Assembly (NCBI GenBank): GCA_965371325.1
Contig: CBDUXZ010000080.1
Coordinates: 1-7,751 of the forward strand
DNA: 7,751 nucleotides
DNA from: CBDUXZ01 sp965371325 [NCBI: uncultured bacterium]
GTDB lineage: Bacteria > JAUYMQ01
Direction: 5' to 3'
Of this stretch, positions 1 through 5,584 are shown one piece after another. The translations under genes were made by a program, and so were the position numbers. The notes under the pieces are model-generated. The model saw only the letters and a list, made by a program, of their open reading frames with translations. It had not been told where the DNA came from and ran no database searches. Within the stretch, counting starts at the first letter, position 1. Each line of letters begins with the position of its first letter.

Positions 1-87
1 CGGGAGCACGTCTCCGCGCACGACATCAACTGGTGGCGTGACGAGTTCCTCGGAGAGTTTCTGGCCTCCGCCCGGCAAGAGACGTAA
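1..87 (+). CDS. otsA: C-terminal end of probable trehalose-6-phosphate synthase (partial)
   Basis: Frame 1 is open from the left edge to a TAA at 85-87, giving 28 residues that end in SARQET. The stretch HDINWWRDEFLGEFL resembles the last helix of GT20 trehalose-6-phosphate synthases, where an HDV..W...FL pattern is usual. Only the tail is visible and no catalytic residue can be checked. The call therefore rests mainly on this pattern and on the trehalose-6-phosphate phosphatase 108 bases downstream on the same strand. OtsA makes trehalose-6-phosphate from UDP-glucose and glucose-6-phosphate in the cytoplasm. Another GT20 enzyme, such as a glucosylglycerol-phosphate synthase, is possible. Confidence 0.6.
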   Translation, partial: REHVSAHDINWWRDEFLGEFLASARQET

Positions 88-178
88 CAGCATCCAGCGC
101 TCCGATCCCTTCTCCCACTCCCCCCGTGGAAATGCCCATCGATGATATTCTGCATTCAGTATCCCCTCGCATCGCTCC

Positions 179-187
179 GGGAGGAGG
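179..187 (+). promoter_or_regulatory. Ribosome binding site of otsB
   Basis: GGGAGGAGG is a strong Shine-Dalgarno sequence ending 8 bases before the ATG at 196, and it fixes that start. The 108-base gap after otsA (88-195) otherwise shows only a modestly AT-richer patch at about 140-162. I could not identify a convincing promoter there. Confidence 0.75.
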
Positions 188-195
188 CGTAACCA

Positions 196-1035
196 ATGGT
201 AGCGCGTCGTGGCCGCGCGCCGGCCGATCTCACGAAGGCACGAAAGAGCGTCCAGGGACGCATCCGTGCGGCGAGTTCGCTTTTCGTGGCTGTCGATTAT
301 GACGGGACCCTCGTTCCGATCGTCGCCAGGCCCGAGATGGCGCGCCCCAGCGATGAGACGCTCGAGGTGATCGATTCTCTTTCGAAGACCCCGGGCGTCA
401 GAGTGGCCGTGGTGTCGGGTAGAAGTCTCGAGGTTCTTCGAAAGTTTCTGCCGCTCCCGAACGTGATTCTATCGGGCCTTCACGGGCTCGAGATCTGGCC
501 TCAGGTCGAAAGGGCGGCCACACGGACCGACGTTCATGCGGTGCGCGCCGACCTTGAAAACCTGCTTCTCTTGCTCGAAGAGAAGATTGGAAGCGGAAAG
601 CCGCCGCGCATCGAAGACAAGCGTCACGCCCTCGCGTTTCATTTCCGGGGAGAAAAACCCGGCATCGTCACCCGCCAGCGCACCGCGATCCGGGCGGCCT
701 TCGAGGAAATGGGCGAAGCCCCCACCGTCATGCTCGTCCCCGGAAAGCAGGTGCTCGAGGCGCGCGCGGTCAACGTCGACAAGGGGGCGTCGACGCGCGC
801 GGTCTGGAAGCAGCTTTCGCCGGGGTCGCTCCCGATCGCGATCGGTGATGACGTTACCGACGAGGATCTTTTCGAGGCCTTCGCCAAGGAAGGAATTACG
901 GTGCGCGTGGGGAAGAGCGCCCGGAAAACGGGCGCCCGGTACTATCTCCGGAACCCTGTGGAACTCGTTGCGTGGCTGAGGGATCTCGGGGCGCTCTGGC
1001 GAGAGGCGGGCGCGGGGGGCACGAAGGAAGGGTAG
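196..1035 (+). CDS. otsB: Trehalose-6-phosphate phosphatase OtsB
   Basis: This 279-residue cytoplasmic HAD-superfamily enzyme is predicted to remove phosphate from trehalose-6-phosphate, the second step of the OtsA-OtsB pathway. HAD motif I is DYDGT with nucleophile Asp34 and acid/base Asp36. Motif II is VVSGRS with Ser74. The motif III region is PGKQVLE with Lys184, followed by a KG pair at 196-197. Motif IV is GDDVTDED at 217-224 and supplies the Mg2+-binding aspartates. GLHGLE near residue 94 matches the cap-domain GxHGxE of the family. Length is typical (about 230-290). The ATG at 196 has a strong ribosome binding site. The gene follows a probable otsA on the same strand and converges with ccmD, leaving only 22 bases between the two stops. 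A role in osmotic or desiccation stress is inferred from the pathway. Confidence 0.93.
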   Translation: MVARRGRAPADLTKARKSVQGRIRAASSLFVAVDYDGTLVPIVARPEMARPSDETLEVIDSLSKTPGVRVAVVSGRSLEVLRKFLPLPNVILSGLHGLEIWPQVERAATRTDVHAVRADLENLLLLLEEKIGSGKPPRIEDKRHALAFHFRGEKPGIVTRQRTAIRAAFEEMGEAPTVMLVPGKQVLEARAVNVDKGASTRAVWKQLSPGSLPIAIGDDVTDEDLFEAFAKEGITVRVGKSARKTGARYYLRNPVELVAWLRDLGALWREAGAGGTKEG

Positions 1036-1057
1036 GGGAGGCAGCGCTTCAATGCCA

Positions 1058-1225
1058 TCAGGGAGCCGGGGGCCGTGCCTGTTGGCGCGATTTCAGCGTT
1101 TCCGCCAGAACCTTCAGCTCGTTGGCCACCTGGCGGCTTCTGCGGATGAGGCTTGCCGAATAGACGGTGACAAGCACGCCGACGAGCGCGTAGGCCCAGA
1201 TGAGGTACGACATATTTTCTTTCAT
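1058..1225 (-). CDS. ccmD: Heme exporter small subunit CcmD
   Basis: This is a 55-codon gene just downstream of ccmC. Residues 5-15 (MSYLIWAYALV) match the CcmD signature of a short start, an aromatic pair and then one membrane helix (about residues 6-26). A basic stretch, LIRRSRQ, and a charged amphipathic tail follow. CcmD helps release the holo-CcmE heme chaperone from the CcmABC complex in the inner membrane. The ATG at 1225 is chosen because AGGAAGGA lies upstream, with its AAGGA core 9 bases from the start. Met5 (1213) is a weaker alternative. It is the last gene of the minus-strand operon here. ccmE, often the next gene, does not follow, because otsB converges from the other side. Confidence 0.87.
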   Translation of the reverse strand: MKENMSYLIWAYALVGVLVTVYSASLIRRSRQVANELKVLAETLKSRQQARPPAP

Positions 1226-1234
1226 GGATTGAAT

Positions 1235-1242
1235 TCCTTCCT
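1235..1242 (-). promoter_or_regulatory. Ribosome binding site of ccmD
   Basis: On the minus strand AGGAAGGA precedes the ccmD ATG, and its AAGGA core is 9 bases away. It supports this short gene being real and translated from Met1. It directly abuts the small inverted repeat at 1243-1260. Confidence 0.6.
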
Positions 1243-1273
1243 GGGGTCAGGATTCACCCCGTTTTATTTCTTT
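1243..1273 (+). terminator. Possible intrinsic terminator for the otsAB transcript
   Basis: GGGGT (1243-1247) and ACCCC (1256-1260) can pair as a 5-bp stem around an 8-base loop, followed on the plus strand by a T-rich tail, GTTTTATTTCTTT. The orientation fits transcripts arriving from otsB. They would first run antisense through ccmD. The stem is short and the T tract interrupted, so this is tentative. On the minus strand no T tract follows, and the same hairpin would sit just upstream of the ccmD ribosome binding site. Confidence 0.33.
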
Positions 1274-2024
1274 AACTTCCCGATAGCACGCGGCGGCGCA
1301 TGAGCGTTGCGAGATCGCGCAGACGCTCGATCTCGGCCCGAAGGGCGATGAAGCTCACCGTCAGGAGCGTGAACGCGGCGAGCGTCAGGAAAAGCGTCTG
1401 GAGCATCTCCGGCGGAAGTTGCGGCCCCTCCGCGTTCATGACGACCGGAGCGGGATGCAGCGTGCGCCACCACCGCACCGACAGGTGCACCAGGGGGATG
1501 TCACAAAACCCCACGATGGCAAGCACCGCCGCAAAGCGCGCCCCCCGCTCCCCCTCGCCGGCAAAGGGCCGGAGGAGCAGATAGCCCAGAAAAATAAGCC
1601 ACAGGATCAACGTCGAGGTGAGCCGTGCGTCCCAGGTCCACCACGCGCCCCAGATCGGTTTTCCCCAGAAGGGACCCGACAGCAGCACCGCGGTGCAGAA
1701 AATAACCCCGACCTCCGCCCCGGCCAGCGCCAGCAGATCCCAGGCACGATCCCGCTTCCACAGGTAGAGAATGCTCGAAGCGAAGCAGATGAAGAAGGCG
1801 AGATAGCTCGACCAGGCGCTCGAGACGTGCATGTAAAAGATCTTCTGCACGACGCCCTGTGTCCTCTCGACGGGGGCATAAAGCGCAATCGCCATCATCG
1901 CGCCGAGAATCCCCACCCCCGCGAGGGGGAGCGTGACATTTCTGATACGCCTGAGAATTACGTCCATCCGATCCTGAAGCGCTGATCCCGCTTCCGCACT
2001 CACACCCGGCAATTGAGATTTCAA
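1272..2024 (-). CDS. ccmC: Heme-handling membrane protein CcmC
   Basis: A 250-residue polytopic inner-membrane protein of the heme-handling (WWD) family. It presents heme to CcmE at the periplasmic face. The tryptophan-rich motif WGAWWTWD is at residues 125-132. The two conserved heme-ligand histidines are His66 (in FYMHVSSAW) and His180 (in LVHLSVRWW). About six membrane helices are visible, and the length matches the family (220-250). The start is TTG at 2024, supported by GGAGGAG ending 7 bases upstream inside the ccmB stop region. Met20 is the alternative start if the TTG is not used. It begins 4 bases after the ccmB stop. A 46-base gap separates its TAA from ccmD. Histidines, WWD motif and neighbours agree, so the identity is secure. 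Confidence 0.96.
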   Translation of the reverse strand: MKSQLPGVSAEAGSALQDRMDVILRRIRNVTLPLAGVGILGAMMAIALYAPVERTQGVVQKIFYMHVSSAWSSYLAFFICFASSILYLWKRDRAWDLLALAGAEVGVIFCTAVLLSGPFWGKPIWGAWWTWDARLTSTLILWLIFLGYLLLRPFAGEGERGARFAAVLAIVGFCDIPLVHLSVRWWRTLHPAPVVMNAEGPQLPPEMLQTLFLTLAAFTLLTVSFIALRAEIERLRDLATLMRRRVLSGS

Positions 2025-2028
2025 AGGT

Positions 2029-2736
2029 CTACTCCTCCAGCACGTGTCCGAAAAGAAATGTTCCCGCGACCAGGAATAGCGCGTCGCAAAGAACGAGCAA
2101 TCCCACCCAGGGCAGCTCCGGCCCGAGTTCGTTCCCGGCGAGCGCGGCGGACGTGACGCGCACCGAGGAGATGAGCACCGGAATGCTGGCCGGAAGAAGA
2201 AGAAGGGGGAGCATTACCTCCCGAATTCGCGTTTGCGTTGCCATCGCCGCGAAGAGCGTCCCCGCGCTCACGAAACCCAGGCTCCCCAGGGTCACGGGGA
2301 GCAGCAGTTCGGGGAAGGCCCGGGCGAGCGGGAAGTTGAAAAGCAGCGCGAAGAGGGGAAGAATGACCGCCTCTGTAACGGTGATGAAAACGAGATTCGA
2401 GGCCACCTTGCCGAGAAAGATAGCCCCTGGATCTGCTGGCGACAGAAAGAGGGCGCCGATGCAGCCCCCCTCCTTCTCTGTTACGAACGTTCGGTTAAGA
2501 CCGAGCATCCCCGCAAACACAAACGCTACCCAGAGAAAGCCCGAGGCCATCTCCTCCACCGCCCGTGCGCCCGGCTCGAAAGAAAAGTTGAACGTCACCA
2601 GGACAAGCACCCCGAATACCACCGTCGCGGAGAACACCTCCCGCGTGCGCCACTCCAGGCGAAGGTCCTTCCGGAGGACGATCATCATGGCCGCTCCGAA
2701 AGATGCGCCCGCGCTCTGGACGCTGCCCGTGTTCAC
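2029..2736 (-). CDS. ccmB: Heme exporter membrane subunit CcmB
   Basis: This 235-residue protein is the ABC permease partner of CcmA in the CcmABCD complex, which releases heme-loaded CcmE. The family opening (residues 19-30, IVLRKDLRLEWR) leads into the first helix. The cytoplasmic loop TEKEGGCIGALFLSP..P..IFLGK is the typical CcmB loop expected to contact the ATPase. About six membrane helices follow, and the length is normal (about 220). The GTG start shares the 4 bases GTGA with the ccmA stop, and GGAGGGA lies just upstream, so ccmA and ccmB are probably translationally coupled. Met17 or Met18 would give a shorter alternative start. Confidence 0.95.
   Translation of the reverse strand: MNTGSVQSAGASFGAAMMIVLRKDLRLEWRTREVFSATVVFGVLVLVTFNFSFEPGARAVEEMASGFLWVAFVFAGMLGLNRTFVTEKEGGCIGALFLSPADPGAIFLGKVASNLVFITVTEAVILPLFALLFNFPLARAFPELLLPVTLGSLGFVSAGTLFAAMATQTRIREVMLPLLLLPASIPVLISSVRVTSAALAGNELGPELPWVGLLVLCDALFLVAGTFLFGHVLEE
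2032..2038 (-). promoter_or_regulatory. Ribosome binding site supporting the TTG start of ccmC
   Basis: GGAGGAG on the minus strand overlaps the last codons of ccmB and ends 7 bases before TTG 2024. It is the main reason to prefer the TTG over Met20. Ribosomes finishing ccmB would be positioned to reinitiate here. Confidence 0.6.
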
Positions 2737-3464
2737 GGGGTCCCTCCGATAAGCGAGGTGTACAGGTTCTTGAAGCCCTCAGTGTCGGTCACCCGCGCGG
2801 TCTCCTCGTGGGCGATGCGGCCTTTGATGAGCACCGCCACGCGGTCCGCGATGCGCAACCCAACCTCCAGCCGGTGCGTTGTTATGAGCAGCGTTCGTGC
2901 GCCGTCGTGAATCCCGGAGAGCAGATCCATGAGAATACCTATCGCACGGTCGTCGAGTCCCGTCGTCGGCTCGTCGAGAAGAAGCAGTTCGGGATCATGC
3001 AGGAGCGCGCGCGCGATGGAAAGGCGCTGCGTCATTCCGTGCGAAAACATCCGGGCGGGATCGTGCCTGCGCGGTAGAAGCTCCACGCGATCCAGAACCT
3101 CGCTGATGCGTTCCTCCAGGTGATCAACGCCATAAAGAGCGCCGAAGAAGCGAAGGTTCTCGTCGGCCGCGAGATCCGAGTAGAGTTGCGGCTTGTGGGA
3201 GACGAAGCCGATGCGTCGGCGAAGGCCGGGCGGATGCCGCACCGGAGACTTCCCCAGCACGCGCACCTCACCGCCCGAGGGGCGGGCCAGCCCGGCGAGG
3301 ATCTTCAGAAGGGTGGTCTTTCCCGCCCCGTTCGGACCGAGCAGGGCGACAAAGCTCCCCCGGGGGACCGACAAGCTTACGTCCCGCAGGGCGATCTGCG
3401 GCCCGAAGGATTTTGTCAGTCCCGACGCCCAGAGGGCCGGCTCTCCGGCTCCTGCTGCGCTCAC
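2733..3464 (-). CDS. ccmA: Heme exporter ATP-binding protein CcmA
   Basis: A 243-residue ABC ATPase that pairs with CcmB at the cytoplasmic face of the inner membrane. Walker A is GPNGAGKTT at 43-51. The signature region is FSHGMTQR at 140-147, so the first position is Phe and Ser-His-Gly replaces the usual Ser-x-Gly context. Walker B and the catalytic Glu are in LLLLDEP (160-166, Glu165), and the switch histidine is His197. The Q-loop position reads FVSHKPQLY, where His90 appears to replace the usual Gln; an SH pair at this place is, from memory, common in CcmA-like ATPases. GTG is the start and overlaps the upstream stop as GTGA, with GGGAGGGGGG before it. CcmA alone resembles many ABC ATPases; ccmB and ccmC directly downstream settle the name. 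Confidence 0.94.
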   Translation of the reverse strand: MSAAGAGEPALWASGLTKSFGPQIALRDVSLSVPRGSFVALLGPNGAGKTTLLKILAGLARPSGGEVRVLGKSPVRHPPGLRRRIGFVSHKPQLYSDLAADENLRFFGALYGVDHLEERISEVLDRVELLPRRHDPARMFSHGMTQRLSIARALLHDPELLLLDEPTTGLDDRAIGILMDLLSGIHDGARTLLITTHRLEVGLRIADRVAVLIKGRIAHEETARVTDTEGFKNLYTSLIGGTP

Positions 3465-4078
3465 GGGTCGCCCCCCTCCCCAAGCTTTGCCTTCGCGTCC
3501 GCCGCCTCGCTGCCATCGGGATCGAGCTTCAGGTAACGGGCGTAGTACACGCGCGCCCTTTTCATGTTTCCGCCCCGCTCTTCCAGACGCGCGAGATTGT
3601 AAGCGGCGGCGGGATGGGGCGTCCGGCCGGTGAGCGCGGCTTTGAATGAGGCGCGGGCCGTCGCCTCATCGCCCATTGCAAGCTGGGCGATTCCCAGATC
3701 AACAAGGATCGACAGGTTGGAAGAGTCGAGCGTGGCGGCCCTTCGATAGAGATCAACGGCCTTTGAAAACTGTTTCGCTCCGGAGGCATCGTGCGCGCGC
3801 GAGAGGAGCGACGCTGCGCTCTCCGCCTCTCCCACGGAGGGTTCATCAGGGGGGGAATGGGTGGCGGTCGGAAAGGCGAGGCCCAGCATGAGCCCGCCGA
3901 GAAGCCCCAGCCCCCAACTGACGAGAAGGGTGCGTGACCCCGGTTTCTTCACGGGGGGAGCTTCGAGTTTCGGCGGAGCCGTCTCGAGATCGATCGAAGC
4001 GCCGCAACTGCCGCAGAACCGGACGCCCATCGGCATCCCGGAACCGCACTTCTCGCAGACCACGCCAAAGGGGCTCAC
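3461..4078 (-). CDS. Zinc ribbon-TM-TPR protein, CcmI C-terminal-half-like
   Basis: The predicted 205-residue protein has three parts. An N-terminal zinc ribbon has Cys8, Cys11, Cys22 and Cys25 (CxxC-x10-CxxC). One membrane helix (about 50-69) follows a KKPGSR basic patch, which suggests the ribbon is cytoplasmic. A periplasmic region (about 85-200) then holds roughly three TPR-like helical pairs, including AVDLYRRAATLDSSN and ARVYYARYLKLDP. In CcmI the periplasmic TPR domain binds the apocytochrome C-terminus, and the position beside ccm genes suggests the same job here. The start is uncertain. GTG 4078 has an AAGGGGGGGG just upstream. The frame stays open further, with TTG 4144 and an ATG at 4240 inside the upstream gene as alternatives. 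A G8 tract precedes the start (see findings). Its last 4 bases overlap ccmA. Confidence 0.72.
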   Translation of the reverse strand: MSPFGVVCEKCGSGMPMGVRFCGSCGASIDLETAPPKLEAPPVKKPGSRTLLVSWGLGLLGGLMLGLAFPTATHSPPDEPSVGEAESAASLLSRAHDASGAKQFSKAVDLYRRAATLDSSNLSILVDLGIAQLAMGDEATARASFKAALTGRTPHPAAAYNLARLEERGGNMKRARVYYARYLKLDPDGSEAADAKAKLGEGGDP

Positions 4079-4140
4079 GCGCCCCCCCCTTCGGCCGGCC
4101 GTGGGGCGAACCGGGAATCGCTCATCGGCTCCCTTTTCAT
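4075..4140 (-). other. Possible 21-codon leader ORF overlapping the TPR gene start
   Basis: Starting at ATG 4140, a 21-codon frame beginning MKREPMSDSRF runs through a G8 tract and stops at TGA 4077-4075. That stop overlaps the GTG at 4078 as GTGA, the same arrangement seen at other junctions of this operon. It could be a translated leader that couples into the TPR gene. It could also be the true N-terminus of that gene: one extra G in the tract would join the two frames. A second ATG at 4125 has AAGGGAG just upstream. I cannot tell these apart from one sequence. Confidence 0.25.
4082..4089 (-). repeat. G8 homopolymer (C8 on plus strand)
   Basis: An uninterrupted run of eight C on the plus strand (G on the coding strand) lies at the very 5' end of the TPR gene, where the start is ambiguous. 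Runs of this length are prone to slippage in replication, transcription or sequencing, and a change of one base would alter the predicted N-terminus. Confidence 0.85.
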
Positions 4141-4175
4141 CCAAACCTGCACGCCGGAGGAGGGGCGGGACTTCG

Positions 4176-5132
4176 TCAATCGAACTGCCTTCCCCGGCGA
4201 ACGACCCATAGGAAACCCAGGGCGGTGGTGAACAGACCACAGAGCCCCCAGGTTATCTGGCGGCCCGAGACCCCCCTGGCTATCACGCCGCTAAAGGCAC
4301 GCGCCCTTAGCCTCGCGCCCTTGGCGATGGGACCGCCGGCCGAGACGACAAAAGAGCTCCCCTCGATGCTCACCGGTTTTCCCTTCAGGAGATCTGCGGA
4401 CTGTATGCGCAGCCCCGCGTTCCGGGGAACCGCGACGTTCACAGCCTTGATCTCGAAGGGAAAGCTTCTGTCCAGGGCGGTCCCCAACAGTCCCCCCGGA
4501 AGTCCGTAAGAGATCGTGACCTGGAGCGATCCGGGTACAATGGGCAGCGAAAGATGAAATCCCGACTCCGTCGGGTTGAAAAACCGGCTCTCCAGCCACG
4601 ACGGCGCCGAGAGATCGGTGTACCCCTCCGGAAGCGGTATGAACATCCCGTATCCCGAGGGGGAGGCGGGAGAGACCGCGCCGAGGTAGGTGCGGTCACC
4701 CGTGTTCTCGAAAATGATCACCTCGGTCACGCGAAGCCCCTCCGTCGGGCTCTGCAGGATGAGGTGATCGGCGCGAATGATGACGTCCTCGTCGGACGTC
4801 GTCGTCAGATATACCTGAATATCGGCGGTGGCCCGTGGTGATTCATCCGAGAGGGTGATATCGGTTCGCATATAGGGGACATCAAGGTAATTGGCGATGA
4901 CGAGATAGGGGCCGGGCGCGGCGTTGGCGAAACGAAAGCGACCCTCGGCGTCGGAGACCGTACTGCCTGCCTCCTCCTGGGTGCCGCGCCAGAGAAGAAG
5001 AACTTCGAGCCCTCCGACGGCCCGGCCGTTCGCCCCATCGGTCACCCTGCCGGCAATCTCGCCCGCGAGGGCAGGCGCGATACCGGGGGGGAAGAGCCAT
5101 GCAAGCATCAATGCAGCAGCGAGTCGTTTCAT
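4176..5132 (-). CDS. Secreted beta-sandwich protein with C-terminal membrane anchor, unknown role in ccm locus
   Basis: This 318-residue protein has an N-terminal signal peptide (residues 1-23, probable cut after APALA). A domain at about 24-110 resembles the carboxypeptidase regulatory-like (transthyretin/CnaB-type) fold, with the usual pattern GRVTDGANGRAVGG followed by SDAEGRFRFANAAPGPYLV. A further beta-rich region (about 111-285) is not recognised. It ends with one membrane helix (about 293-311) followed by WVVRRGRQFD. Most of the protein should therefore be periplasmic and anchored at its C-terminus. I see no catalytic motif and no heme-binding CxxCH. It starts at ATG 5132, overlapping the upstream stop as ATGA, so it is an integral part of the operon. 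By context it may act as an accessory or scaffold for heme ligation; that is inference. Confidence 0.78.
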   Translation of the reverse strand: MKRLAAALMLAWLFPPGIAPALAGEIAGRVTDGANGRAVGGLEVLLLWRGTQEEAGSTVSDAEGRFRFANAAPGPYLVIANYLDVPYMRTDITLSDESPRATADIQVYLTTTSDEDVIIRADHLILQSPTEGLRVTEVIIFENTGDRTYLGAVSPASPSGYGMFIPLPEGYTDLSAPSWLESRFFNPTESGFHLSLPIVPGSLQVTISYGLPGGLLGTALDRSFPFEIKAVNVAVPRNAGLRIQSADLLKGKPVSIEGSSFVVSAGGPIAKGARLRARAFSGVIARGVSGRQITWGLCGLFTTALGFLWVVRRGRQFD

Positions 5133-5584
5133 CCACCGGCCTTCTCTGCGGGAACCTCGCGGCCGCAGTGCGTGCAGAAGCGATGCCCCGGGACACTCTC
5201 CGCGTTACAGGCCGGGCAGATCACCCCGGCCGCTTCCTCCTGCTTCGCCTCTGGACGGTCCGCACCCGGTTCAGCGAAGGCTTCCCGCGAAGACGTACCC
5301 GCCTCGGGGCCGAACTGATCGATGGTTTTCAGCAGCGACATCGCGTGCCCGCGGTATCGCGCCATCAGGCGGCGGTAATCATCGTCGGATACCACGCCTG
5401 TCCCGTGGTCGAATTCAAGCTCACGTATGGCCAGGTAGACCCCCTCCTTCTCCCGCTCGAGCACCTCACGTCGGGAGTCGGGTACAGCCTGTGCAGCGGT
5501 CCGGTCGCTCCCGAAGACGGGACGAAGGAGATAGAATATCGCGGCGATGGCCAGGAGGCCTGCGAGAGCAAGGGGAATCATCAC
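5129..5584 (-). CDS. CcmI N-terminal-half-like membrane protein with zinc ribbon
   Basis: A 151-residue protein. Residues 3-20 form one membrane helix followed by positive charges (Arg21, Arg28), so the rest is probably cytoplasmic. Residues 37-90 are a charged helical region, including VYLAIRELEFDHGTGVVSDD and DYRRLMARY. This resembles the CcmI N-terminal segment, in which a coiled-coil 'RDQLAELE..GLSEEEY' pattern is typical. A linker leads to a C-terminal zinc ribbon with Cys123, Cys126, Cys137 and Cys140 (CxxC-x10-CxxC). CcmI with CcmF and CcmH forms the heme ligation complex. There is no TPR domain, unlike full-length CcmI; a TPR protein is encoded two genes downstream. The start is either GTG 5584 (4-base overlap with the ccmH stop) or ATG 5581 one codon later. 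Confidence 0.75.
   Translation of the reverse strand: MMIPLALAGLLAIAAIFYLLRPVFGSDRTAAQAVPDSRREVLEREKEGVYLAIRELEFDHGTGVVSDDDYRRLMARYRGHAMSLLKTIDQFGPEAGTSSREAFAEPGADRPEAKQEEAAGVICPACNAESVPGHRFCTHCGREVPAEKAGG

Noticed and set aside
140-162. AT-richer patch upstream of otsB as a promoter
   Set aside because: No recognisable -35/-10 pair with proper spacing, and otsB is probably cotranscribed with otsA.
1040-1057. Small inverted repeat GGCA...TGCC just after the ccmD stop as an operon terminator
   Set aside because: Only four pairs, no T run after it on the minus strand, and it lies against the otsB stop, so it cannot be called.
1419-1985. Long plus-strand open frame (about 188 codons) across ccmC, and similar frames opposite ccmB and ccmA
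   Set aside because: Composition is rich in Arg, Pro, Gly and His as expected from reading a GC-rich gene on the wrong strand, with no motif or ribosome binding site. The minus-strand genes have clear family motifs.
4079-4240. Extending the zinc ribbon-TPR protein to an ATG at 4240
   Set aside because: The extension overlaps the end of the secreted beta-sandwich gene by about 65 bases, has no ribosome binding site, and adds low-information residues before the first conserved cysteine.
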